In this document: one piece after another, positions 15,400 to 23,454 of the stretch
How positions within the stretch are numbered: position 1 is the stretch's first letter
How the letters are laid out: each line of letters begins with the position of its first letter
The notes under the pieces: generated by a model
What the model was told of the DNA's origin: nothing
Database searches by the model: none
Seen by the model: the letters and a program-made list of their open reading frames with translations, nothing else
Position numbers and translations under genes: made by a program
Assembly: GCA_046756985.1 (NCBI GenBank)
Contig: JBHHXG010000012.1
Span: forward strand, 1 to 31,631
From: JBHHXG01 sp046756985
Lineage (GTDB): Bacteria > Pseudomonadota > Zetaproteobacteria > Mariprofundales > Mariprofundaceae
Direction: 5' to 3'
DNA: 31,631 nucleotides

Positions 15400-16778
15400 G
15401 CGCGCGTATCATGATCGTGGACGATGAGCAGGCGATTCGAGATTCACTGCAGGGGTTGTTCGAAGATGAGGGTTATCTGGTCGCCTGTGCTGCTTCGGGT
15501 GAAGAGGCGGTGGCGCGTTTCCGCAAAGAGTCTGCAGATTGTATTCTGCTTGATATCTGGATGCCGGGCATTGATGGCCTTGAAACGATGAGCCGCATCC
15601 GGCAGCTGGATGCCGAGGTGCCGATCATCATCATGTCTGGCCATGCAACCATCGATACGGCCGTGCGGGCAACGCGCCAGGGGGCATTTGATTTTGTTGA
15701 AAAACCCCTGTCTTCCGACCGTTTGCTGATTCTGCTGCGTAATGCGCTGCAAAAGCGCAAGCTGGAACAGGAAAATGTTGACCTTAAACAGAGCCTGAAA
15801 CAGCAAAGTCGCTATGAACTGATTGGTGAGAGTGCGGTCATTGAGTCAGTCAAAACACTGATCAGGCGTGCGGCGGTTACGGATGTGCCGGTGCTGATAC
15901 TGGGCGGTCATGGAACAGGGAAGGCGATTATTGCGCGGTTGTTGCATGCGAATTCCAAGCGGGCTGACGCCCCCTTTATTGAACTCAATACTGCCAGCAT
16001 TCCCTCTGAAAGAATGGAGGCCGAATTGTTTGGCTATGAAAAAGGAGCCTTTGCCGGAGCCTTGCATACACAGCGTGGCCGTTTCGAAATGGCACATGGT
16101 GGCAGCCTGTTTTTTGATGAAATCACGGAACTCGACCCGGGCGTTCAAGCCAAGGTTCTTCGGGCTATGCAGGAGCGTTTGATCTATCGCCTTGGCAATC
16201 CATCATCCATGCCAGCCGACACACGCCTGATTGCTGCCACTTCACGGGATCCGGAGCAGGAACTGCGTGAAGAACGGCTACGTGAAGATTTCTATTACCG
16301 CTTGAATGTTGTATCCATACGCATGCCGTCATTACAGGAACGGATCGAGGATCTGCCACTGCTTATTGACACGCTGGCGCAGGAGCAGGCTCAGGCTCTG
16401 GGCGGCCAGGCGCTTCACTTTGCGCCGGAAACACTGGCTATCATGCAGGCATATTCATGGCCAGGCAATGTCCGGGAACTGAGAAATTATATTGAGCGAT
16501 GCCACATTCTGGATATTGGCGATGAGATAACACCGGAAAACATGTTGCCGCTTGAGCACGTTTCTTCACATGCCCGGCAGCAGCAGCCTGAGATCAGTTC
16601 TGCTGGCAGCTTTCACCATGCCCGGGAAGCTTTTGAGCGTAATTTCCTGCTTCATTACCTGGAAAAGCATGATTGGAATATAAGCCGTACAGCAGCCGAA
16701 ATCGGTGTGGAGCGAAGTCAGTTGCATCGCAAAATCAAAAGTTTTGGCCTAACATCCCCTGAAAGGGAGGGAGGATGA
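15396..16778 (+). CDS. ntrX: NtrX-like response regulator (receiver, AAA+, Fis-type HTH)
   Basis: 460 residues. The receiver domain has acidic D9/D10, phosphoacceptor D53, S81 and K103. The AAA+ domain has Walker A GGHGTGK (170-176), Walker B LFFDE (238-242) and the arginine-rich RLREDFYYRLNV block. The C-terminal Fis-type helix-turn-helix (about 427-450) binds DNA. The sigma-54 contact loop, normally GAFTGA, reads GAFAGA (217-222), and the usual N-C-A ahead of the I-P is N-T-A. The key threonine is missing, so it may not activate sigma-54 holoenzyme and could act as a sigma-54-independent regulator, as proposed for other NtrX proteins. ATGA overlaps at both ends. Confidence 0.92.
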   Translation: MSARIMIVDDEQAIRDSLQGLFEDEGYLVACAASGEEAVARFRKESADCILLDIWMPGIDGLETMSRIRQLDAEVPIIIMSGHATIDTAVRATRQGAFDFVEKPLSSDRLLILLRNALQKRKLEQENVDLKQSLKQQSRYELIGESAVIESVKTLIRRAAVTDVPVLILGGHGTGKAIIARLLHANSKRADAPFIELNTASIPSERMEAELFGYEKGAFAGALHTQRGRFEMAHGGSLFFDEITELDPGVQAKVLRAMQERLIYRLGNPSSMPADTRLIAATSRDPEQELREERLREDFYYRLNVVSIRMPSLQERIEDLPLLIDTLAQEQAQALGGQALHFAPETLAIMQAYSWPGNVRELRNYIERCHILDIGDEITPENMLPLEHVSSHARQQQPEISSAGSFHHAREAFERNFLLHYLEKHDWNISRTAAEIGVERSQLHRKIKSFGLTSPEREGG

Positions 16779-18145
16779 ACATTCTGATACTTGGCGCCGG
16801 TGAAGTAGGATTCCATATTGCCCAACGACTGGCTACCGAAGGCAATAATGTTTCAGTCGTGGATAACGATCCGGACCGTCTGCAACGTGTAGGGGATACC
16901 ATGGATGTGAAAACCGTCCTCGGCCATGCCTCTCATCCAAGTGTGCTTGAGCAGGCAGGAGCCGAAAATGCCGAACTGCTGATTGCCGCGACGACCAATG
17001 ACGAGGTCAATATGCTGGCCTGTCAGGTTGCACATTCGCTGTTCAAGATCACCAACAAAATGGCGCGGGTGCGGGAGCCGGATTATGTCAATCAGGAGGC
17101 ATTGTTCGGGCGCGACGAGCTGGCCATTGACCTGATCATTTCTCCTGAACGCGAAGCTGCCAAGGCGATTATCAAGCGCTTTCAGGTGTCGTCCGCTGTG
17201 GATGCGCAGGACTTTGCTGATGGACGCGTACAGCTTATCGGCCTGCGGGTGCCGCCAAAAGGAGTGCTTGCAGGCATTGCCCTTAACGAGCTGGGTGAGG
17301 TGCTGGGTGAATTGTGCGCCTACGTGGTGGCTCATGAACATAATCACCGCTGGCGAGTGCCCGACTCCAAAACGGTATTGCTGGCCGGAGACAGCATCTA
17401 TGCCACTATTGCGCGTAATCAGGTGGATGCTTTTCTTGAGGCAACCGGCCGGGAGCCATCCAGTGCATTTGGACAGCATGTGATGCTGATCGGAGGCGGC
17501 AATGTGGGCTATATTGTTGCGCAGGAACTGGAGCGCACGGGCGTGTCACTGAAGATCATTGAGCATAATCCGAAACGGGCCACATTTCTGGCCAATCATT
17601 TGAGCGATAGCGTCGTGATTCATGGGGACGCCCTGGATCGCGACCTGCTGGAAGAGGAGTCCATTGACAAAATGGATGATTTCCTTGCCCTGACCAATGA
17701 CGATGAAACCAATATTCTCGCCAGTCTGATCGCAAAAAAATATGAGGTTCCCCACATTGTCACGCTAGTGAACCGGGCTATTTATTCGGATCTGGTACGG
17801 GAGATCGGTCTGGATGTGACTGTTTCGCCACGTTTTACCACAGTGTCATCCATTTTGGGTCATGTACACAAAGGCCGCGTACTGGGCATGTCGTCATTGG
17901 GCGATGGCACGCTGGAAGTACTGGAAGCCGAGGCGCTGGAAACATCAGATATCCTCAATATACCGCTCAGCGAGCTTAAGCTTCCACCGAATACAGTGGT
18001 TGGCGCCATTGTCCGTGGGGATGAGGTCATCATCCCGGATGGCAGCGCACGTATCCTGCCGCACGATCATGTGCTGATAGTTACCAAGAGCGCATCTCTG
18101 CGTGCGGTGGAAAAGCTGTTCGAAGTGCATCTGGAATTCTTTTAA
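16775..18145 (+). CDS. trkA: Trk system potassium uptake regulatory subunit TrkA
   Basis: 456 residues. Two tandem RCK units, each a Rossmann NAD-binding domain plus a TrkA_C domain. The first nucleotide motif is GAGEVG (residues 7-12), the second GGGNVG (about residue 237). The cytoplasmic TrkA octamer or tetramer binds NAD(H)/ATP and gates the TrkH channel. The start overlaps the ntrX stop by 4 bp, and trkH begins 3 nt after its stop. This tight order makes TrkAH the last members of a DUF4390-ntrYX-trkAH operon, and suggests that NtrYX senses or controls potassium or osmotic state. Confidence 0.95.
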   Translation: MNILILGAGEVGFHIAQRLATEGNNVSVVDNDPDRLQRVGDTMDVKTVLGHASHPSVLEQAGAENAELLIAATTNDEVNMLACQVAHSLFKITNKMARVREPDYVNQEALFGRDELAIDLIISPEREAAKAIIKRFQVSSAVDAQDFADGRVQLIGLRVPPKGVLAGIALNELGEVLGELCAYVVAHEHNHRWRVPDSKTVLLAGDSIYATIARNQVDAFLEATGREPSSAFGQHVMLIGGGNVGYIVAQELERTGVSLKIIEHNPKRATFLANHLSDSVVIHGDALDRDLLEEESIDKMDDFLALTNDDETNILASLIAKKYEVPHIVTLVNRAIYSDLVREIGLDVTVSPRFTTVSSILGHVHKGRVLGMSSLGDGTLEVLEAEALETSDILNIPLSELKLPPNTVVGAIVRGDEVIIPDGSARILPHDHVLIVTKSASLRAVEKLFEVHLEFF

Positions 18146-18148
18146 TCC

Positions 18149-19588
18149 ATGCATCCTAGGGGGGTTGTCTGGACACTGGGGGTTTTGGTTGCTTTGTTTG
18201 GCGCCAGCATGCTGCTTCCCGCCCTTGTCGACCTGTATTACCAGGGTGAGCATCCACATCATTATGTACTGGCCGGCTTTATCGTCGGCGGCCTTGGACT
18301 GGCCATGATGCTCTGGGGCGGCGGTGCGCCACCCCGTCTCAGCCACAAGGATGGTTTTCTGATCGTTGCGCTCGCCTGGCTGGTGCTGTCTACGCTTGGG
18401 GCCATGCCTTACTGGACGACAGGTATCTGTGATTCATTTATTGATGGCCTGTTTGAGTCGACATCCGGGCTGACCACGACTGGCGCAACGATATTGACCG
18501 GTCTGGATGCTATGGCGCCATCGATTCTGTTCTGGCGTTCGATGCAGGAATGGTTCGGGGGTATGGGCATTATTGTGCTGGCCGTTGCCGTGATGCCGTT
18601 GCTGGGTGTTGGCGGCATGCAGCTTTTCCGTGCCGAAGCGCCCGGGCCGACCAAGGACAAGCTGACTGCTCGAGTTACCGAAACAGCCAAGGTGCTGTGG
18701 TTTCTATACCTGGGCATGACACTGGCATGCGCACTGGTCTACTGGTGGGCAGGCATGAGCGGTTTCGATGCAGTCAATCATGCCATGTGCACGGTCGCGA
18801 TCGGCGGCTTTTCGACCCATGATGCAAGCTTTGCCTATTTCGCCCAGACCGATTTGAGAATGTATGCCGTTTTTTTCATGATTCTGGCAGGCATCAATTT
18901 TACGTTGCATTTTGCTGCCCTGCAGCACGGTTTTTCGTGGCGGGTTTACACGCGCGATGATGAGTTCCGCACCTATATCAAATGGCTAATTTTACTCCTC
19001 GTCGTCATGAGCTTACTGGTGCTGGCTAACGATGCCGGCGGCTGGCAGGAGGTGCTGTTCAATACCGTTTCGATTGCCACTACAACCGGCTTTGTCGTCA
19101 GTGATTACGGTCAGTGGCCATCCGGCGCGATTATGCTTTTCCTGGTCGCGATGTTTGTCGGCGCCTGCGCCGGCTCGACCGGAGGCGGCATGAAGGTAAT
19201 TCGGGTGCTGTTGCTGTTCCGTCAGGGCATGCGTGAAATAAGCCGCCTGATTCACCCGCATGCCATCGTACATGTCAAGATAGGCAAGGAAAGTGTTAGC
19301 GGGAACGTCACCGAAGCCTTGTGGGGCTTTGCCGTGCTGTTCATTGTCAGCTATTTCCTGATCGCCACGCTGGTAGCTTTTGCCGGTGTGGATGTCGTGA
19401 CTGCTTTTGCCTCGGCCGCTGCCTGTATTACCAATACCGGTCCGGGCTTTGGCGATGTGGGGCCTGCCAGCAACTATGCGACCCTGCCTGATATGGCCAA
19501 GGGCACGCTGATGTTCGGCATGATCCTCGGCCGCCTCGAAATCTTCACCTTTTTCGTGCTGCTTGTTCCCGAATTCTGGCGGAAATAG
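18149..19588 (+). CDS. trkH: Trk potassium transporter membrane subunit TrkH
   Basis: 479 residues, a polytopic pore protein of normal TrkH length. Four MPM-type repeats are visible, with selectivity-filter loops containing the family glycines (STSGLTTTGAT; VAIGGFSTHD; TTTGFVVSD; TNTGPGFGDVG). It also has the typical N-terminal extension with two helices and the WFGGMGIIV block. It carries K+ into the cytoplasm with TrkA. No clear Shine-Dalgarno precedes the ATG at 18149; translation probably couples to trkA termination 3 nt away. A short gap and a lipoprotein gene follow, with no obvious terminator. Confidence 0.95.
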   Translation: MHPRGVVWTLGVLVALFGASMLLPALVDLYYQGEHPHHYVLAGFIVGGLGLAMMLWGGGAPPRLSHKDGFLIVALAWLVLSTLGAMPYWTTGICDSFIDGLFESTSGLTTTGATILTGLDAMAPSILFWRSMQEWFGGMGIIVLAVAVMPLLGVGGMQLFRAEAPGPTKDKLTARVTETAKVLWFLYLGMTLACALVYWWAGMSGFDAVNHAMCTVAIGGFSTHDASFAYFAQTDLRMYAVFFMILAGINFTLHFAALQHGFSWRVYTRDDEFRTYIKWLILLLVVMSLLVLANDAGGWQEVLFNTVSIATTTGFVVSDYGQWPSGAIMLFLVAMFVGACAGSTGGGMKVIRVLLLFRQGMREISRLIHPHAIVHVKIGKESVSGNVTEALWGFAVLFIVSYFLIATLVAFAGVDVVTAFASAAACITNTGPGFGDVGPASNYATLPDMAKGTLMFGMILGRLEIFTFFVLLVPEFWRK

Positions 19589-19695
19589 GGATTATCCCCC
19601 ATTATGAGACTAGAAGGTAAAGGTCTTCCCTCCGTCTTTCCCGCTTCTCACTTTTCTCACGATGTGGGGGTATCAGCTGCAAGAAGCAGGAAGTA

Positions 19696-20004
19696 ATGAG
19701 CAGAGCAATCGCTATAGCAACGGTACTGATAGCAATGAATATATTGTCAGCATGTTCGTCTGATGATCCGATTGAAGAAGAAGTCAGCCATGTAACTAAT
19801 GAAGGCCCGTATGGTGGACATAGCGTACAGTGGTACAAAATGCACTGGAAAACCGAAACAAATGAGCAAAGAAAGTGGTGCCGTCGACAAAAAGAAGATG
19901 CGGGGATCATGCAGTCATGCATTGACGCAGACATTGGCTGGAAACAAGGCTGGGCGGACCCAAAAACAAATCCTCCACGCCGCTGGGAAGATGGTCCTAG
20001 GTAA
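19696..20004 (+). CDS. Small lipoprotein, EexN-like
   Basis: 102 residues. The signal peptide ends in the lipobox LSAC with C20 as the lipid-bearing residue, so it is predicted to be an outer-membrane or inner-membrane lipoprotein. The mature part is short and charged, with two further cysteines (C62, C75) set around a HSVQWYKMHW...WC...SCIDAD pattern. This arrangement (V-x-W/Y-Y...E-R-x-W/K-C...C-I-D/N-A) resembles EexN, the entry-exclusion lipoproteins of conjugative plasmids and elements. The match is by pattern only. The ribosome binding site AGGAAG is close. It converges with rnr and has no conjugation genes around it. Confidence 0.6.
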   Translation: MSRAIAIATVLIAMNILSACSSDDPIEEEVSHVTNEGPYGGHSVQWYKMHWKTETNEQRKWCRRQKEDAGIMQSCIDADIGWKQGWADPKTNPPRRWEDGPR

Positions 20005-20067
20005 ATAACGCTAGCGGGCCAAAGTATGTGCTTCCGGCACCTTTCAGTATCGGAAAAAAGGCACTTA

Positions 20068-22239
20068 TTAAGCCAAACTTATATTGATCAGGCCGCGGAC
20101 CGGATCGGTAGAGTCAATGACAACATCCAGTTGATCGCCAAGGTTGAAAGCATGGCCGCCATGTTTGGCGACCAGCCGATGATTCTTCTCATCCAGCCAG
20201 TACATGCCGCCCAGATCATCAATGGCCATCGAACCTTCGGCTGTCGTTGGTTCCAGCTCAAAGAAAATACGGCGTTTTGTCAGCCCAGATATACGCGCCG
20301 GCATGGTCTGGCCAATATCCTTTTTATGATACAGCGCCGCCAGCATGGCCTGCGTATCCCATTCGGCACGCTGCTGTTTGCGCTCCTGCGTGGAAGTCTT
20401 CTCGCCAATCGCGCCAAGACCTTCAGCGGGCTGCACGGCATCAGGATTGTCTCCCTGCAACAATGCTTTCAGGCGGCGGTGCACGGTTAAATCGGCATAG
20501 CGGCGGATCGGGCTGGTAAAATGGCAGTAGGTTTTGAATGCCAACCCGAAATGGCCTTCATTGACCGGGGTATACTTGGCTTGCTGCATCGAGCGCAGCA
20601 CCAGCCGGTGCAGCACATGGGCAAATGGTTTGTCTTCGGACTGTTCCAATACCCGCTGTACATCAGCCGGCCTTACGTGGCTGCCTTTGTCTTTCAATTT
20701 GGGTAGCTTCACAAACAGACCGAACGGCTCCAGAAATTCATTCAGTGACTCGATGGCCTGACGCTCCGGCGGAGCATGCACGCGGTACAACAGCGCACAT
20801 TTATGCGACTCCAGGTATTCGGCAACGGCCGTATTGGCTGCGAGCATCATTTCCTCGATCAAGTGATGGGCGATATTGCGGTCACGGACATTCATGTCGG
20901 CCACGCGGCCTTCATGCAATACGGCGCGTACCTCCGGAACATCCAGATCGAGCGTGCCGCGCCGGCTCCGATGACGCTCCAGCATGCGGAAAAGACGTGT
21001 TGAATCATCCAGCATGGTGCGGACAACAGTGTTTTCAATGGAGTCATTATCCCGTTCTTCCAGCCAGCGGGATGCCTGTGTGTAAGTCAACCGCGCTTTG
21101 GAGTGAATCACCGCCTCATAGACATGAATGGATCGCCGCCTGCCTCCGACATCAAAGCGCATGCGCACGGCCATGGCCAGCCGGTCCACATCCGGATTCA
21201 GCGAACACAGGCCGTTGGACAGCTTCTCCGGCAGCATCGGGATGACACGGTCGGGGAAATAGAAGGAATTGGCGCGCTCAAGCGCCTCGCCATCCATGGC
21301 CATGCCGGGCCGGACATAATGCGCCACATCGGCAATGGCCACCCAGGCTTCAAAGCCATCGCCGCGTGGCAGCACACAGATGGCATCATCAAAATCACGT
21401 GCATCCTCGCCATCAATGGTTACAAAGGGGAGGTGTGTCAGGTCCATGCGGCCATCCTGATCCTTTTTTTTCACGCGCTCCGGCATGGCATCGGCTTCGG
21501 CCAGCACTGCATTCGGGAACTCATACGGCAGTTGCTGTTCGGCGACGATCAGATCAATCAGGCGCACCGGTTCCAGCACATCACCCAGCACTTCCAGTAC
21601 GCGTCCGCGCAAAGCGCCTTCGCCGCGTTTGATTTCGATACGTACCCAGTCACCATCATGGGCGCCTTCAGCATCGCGTTCACGGACGAGGATGGGCTGC
21701 GGGAACTTGCGTGAACGCGCTTCAACGAGGCCTGCGCCGCCGTGAATGGCGAATTGCCCGGTCAGGACCGCCGGCGCCTGTTCAATGATGCGGACAAGCT
21801 CGGCGGATTCGCGGCCGCGCCGCTGCACGGTTCGCACTTCCACTTTGTCGCCATGCATCAGCTGGCGCATTTCTTCTCTGGGCAGAAACAGTCCCTTGTC
21901 CCGTCCCGGGACATCGACGAAGCCAAAACCCTCCGGATGTGCGGAAACCACACCCACCAGGCTTGTCTGCGTGTCTCTGCTGCGATCAGACTTGGCGCCT
22001 CTTCTTCCCTGATAGGCCTGTTTCCTATGCTTCATGCCCTTGCGGCTGCGCATATCATCACGCCTTTGACCTTTCGGCTGGCCTGCTGAGCCACGCCCAT
22101 GCCTGGATGCCTCTGCTTCATCGGATAGCTTGGCGGAACTTTTCGCCCACGAATCTGAAGAGGGTGATGCGCGCTTTCGATCCGACTTATACGGCTTCTT
22201 TCCTCTCCGGCCTGGTTTTTCATGATTCTTTCTTGACAC
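20068..22239 (-). CDS. rnr: Ribonuclease R
   Basis: 723 residues. A highly basic, low-complexity N-terminus (about residues 1-90, Lys/Arg/Ser-rich) precedes the cold-shock domains (about 95-230), the RNB catalytic domain with the metal-binding DGEDARDFDDA motif (about 277-286), and an S1 domain at the C-terminus. It is a 3'-5' exoribonuclease that degrades structured RNA. The start is GTG at 22239 with GGAGTG upstream. The Lys-rich tail found after S1 in many RNase R proteins is absent, while a basic stretch sits in front instead. The leftward start codon overlaps the -35 region of the divergent tRNA-Leu promoter. Confidence 0.95.
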   Translation of the reverse strand: MSRKNHEKPGRRGKKPYKSDRKRASPSSDSWAKSSAKLSDEAEASRHGRGSAGQPKGQRRDDMRSRKGMKHRKQAYQGRRGAKSDRSRDTQTSLVGVVSAHPEGFGFVDVPGRDKGLFLPREEMRQLMHGDKVEVRTVQRRGRESAELVRIIEQAPAVLTGQFAIHGGAGLVEARSRKFPQPILVRERDAEGAHDGDWVRIEIKRGEGALRGRVLEVLGDVLEPVRLIDLIVAEQQLPYEFPNAVLAEADAMPERVKKKDQDGRMDLTHLPFVTIDGEDARDFDDAICVLPRGDGFEAWVAIADVAHYVRPGMAMDGEALERANSFYFPDRVIPMLPEKLSNGLCSLNPDVDRLAMAVRMRFDVGGRRRSIHVYEAVIHSKARLTYTQASRWLEERDNDSIENTVVRTMLDDSTRLFRMLERHRSRRGTLDLDVPEVRAVLHEGRVADMNVRDRNIAHHLIEEMMLAANTAVAEYLESHKCALLYRVHAPPERQAIESLNEFLEPFGLFVKLPKLKDKGSHVRPADVQRVLEQSEDKPFAHVLHRLVLRSMQQAKYTPVNEGHFGLAFKTYCHFTSPIRRYADLTVHRRLKALLQGDNPDAVQPAEGLGAIGEKTSTQERKQQRAEWDTQAMLAALYHKKDIGQTMPARISGLTKRRIFFELEPTTAEGSMAIDDLGGMYWLDEKNHRLVAKHGGHAFNLGDQLDVVIDSTDPVRGLINISLA

Positions 22240-22261
22240 GTAATCACTCCAATTTCACTAT
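22233..22261 (+). promoter_or_regulatory. Probable promoter of tRNA-Leu
   Basis: A perfect TTGACA (22233-22238), a 17-bp spacer and CACTAT (22256-22261; ACTATT one base on is an alternative), followed by a GC-rich TCGCGCCCC discriminator and the tRNA 12 bp later. The -35 box lies on the first codons of the opposite-strand rnr gene. Confidence 0.55.
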
Positions 22262-22273
22262 TCGCGCCCCTTT

Positions 22274-22361
<88 letters not shown>

Positions 22362-22374
22362 TTTAAGGCAAACC

Positions 22375-22409
22375 GCCAAAGGCCTGATGCGTATGCTCAG
22401 GCCTTTGGC
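22375..22409 (+). terminator. Hairpin after tRNA-Leu, probable terminator
   Basis: A perfect 13-bp stem (GCCAAAGGCCTGA with TCAGGCCTTTGGC) around a 9-nt loop, starting 14 nt after the tRNA. The U-tract is short and interrupted (ACTTCT), so termination may be partial. No gene occupies 22410-22536. Confidence 0.5.
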
Positions 22410-22500
22410 ACTTCTGCCTGGACTTTCCTGCGCCATATTGCACCCTGAAACCTTGACGCCTGCCAAGGCTAACAGGGGCTGGCGCTTTGTGCGATGAAGT

Positions 22501-22529
22501 CTGGGAAGCGTTGAAAAAAACACTATACT
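22501..22529 (+). promoter_or_regulatory. Possible xerD promoter
   Basis: A -10-like TATACT (22524-22529) lies 7-8 nt before the ATG at 22537. A weak -35-like CTGGGA (22501-22506) is 17 bp upstream. If used, transcription would start about at the A of the ATG, giving a leaderless mRNA. Weak evidence. Confidence 0.3.
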
Positions 22530-22536
22530 GACTGCC

Positions 22537-23454
22537 ATGTTAGTAACCACGATGGGAGATAGTGGAGAGGATGAAAATCATATCACCGGTATGCTGCAGC
22601 GACTGTCCATGCTGCGGGGCTGGTCGCCTTTGACGACTGCCGCCTATCGTACGGATATCATGCATGCCGATACTTTTTTCCGTTCGAGAGCCAGTCGTGT
22701 TAATGTGTTTACAGCCCGACAGCAGGATGTGCTCGATTATCTTGCGCATTTAAGGCAGCAGGAGTTCAGGGAAAGCACAATACAGAGGCGTCGAAGTGTG
22801 CTCTCAACCTGGTTTGCTTTTCTTCAGGAGCAGGGCAGGCGGGAGGATCATCCGGCCAGGCATCTGCCAAAGGTGCGAAAAAGCCGTCCGTTGCCGAAGA
22901 TGCTGAGCGAGCAAGATGTGGATGCCCTGCTTGCCGCACCGGATACGGGTACAGTTATCGGATTGCGGGACCGCTGTATGCTGGAGTTGTTATATGCCAC
23001 AGGCCTGCGGGTGAGCGAGCTGGTTGGGCTGAAACTGGGGAATCTTGATATGGAGGCAGGGCTGGTGCGTGTTATCGGCAAGGGAAACAAGGAGCGCTTG
23101 GTCCCTTTTGGTGAAGAGGCGGGAAAATGGCTGTGTGCCTGGCTTAAGCAGCGCCCGGGTCAGGCTGGCGGGCATCTTTTCCCTGGTCGGGGCGATAGGG
23201 CCATGACGCGTCAGAACTTCTGGCAGCGTATCCGTATTCGGGCGAAACAGGCGGGGATCGGTGAGCTTCCTTCGCCGCACACATTGCGGCATGCGTTTGC
23301 CACGCATTTGCTGAACCACGGCGCTGATTTGAGGGCTGTGCAGATGCTTCTGGGCCACGCCAATATCTCAACAACAGAGATTTATACGCATGTCACCAAG
23401 GCACGGCTGCATGAGCTTGTGAACCGCATGCACCCGCTGGGGAGCCGGACATGA
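22537..23454 (+). CDS. xerD: Site-specific tyrosine recombinase XerD
   Basis: 305 residues. It partners XerC to resolve chromosome dimers at dif. The N-terminal SAM-like core-binding domain (about 15-110) is followed by a catalytic domain with all active-site residues: Arg in ATGLRVSELVGL, Lys in IGKGNKERL, HTLRHAF (His and Arg), LLGHAN (His) and the nucleophile Tyr in EIYTH. The GLRVSELVGL...GLVRVIGKGNKERLVP wording matches XerD better than XerC. No ribosome binding site is seen for the ATG at 22537, nor for the alternative at 22552. Its stop overlaps the next gene (ATGA), so the cyclic-nucleotide-binding-type protein is translationally coupled to it. Confidence 0.92.
   Translation: MLVTTMGDSGEDENHITGMLQRLSMLRGWSPLTTAAYRTDIMHADTFFRSRASRVNVFTARQQDVLDYLAHLRQQEFRESTIQRRRSVLSTWFAFLQEQGRREDHPARHLPKVRKSRPLPKMLSEQDVDALLAAPDTGTVIGLRDRCMLELLYATGLRVSELVGLKLGNLDMEAGLVRVIGKGNKERLVPFGEEAGKWLCAWLKQRPGQAGGHLFPGRGDRAMTRQNFWQRIRIRAKQAGIGELPSPHTLRHAFATHLLNHGADLRAVQMLLGHANISTTEIYTHVTKARLHELVNRMHPLGSRT

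Noticed and set aside
22537..23454. The tyrosine recombinase as an integrase of a mobile element or integron
   Set aside because: Its motif wording matches housekeeping XerD. It lacks an IntI-type extra domain, and no att sites or cargo genes flank it. It lies 20 kb from the attC-like sites.
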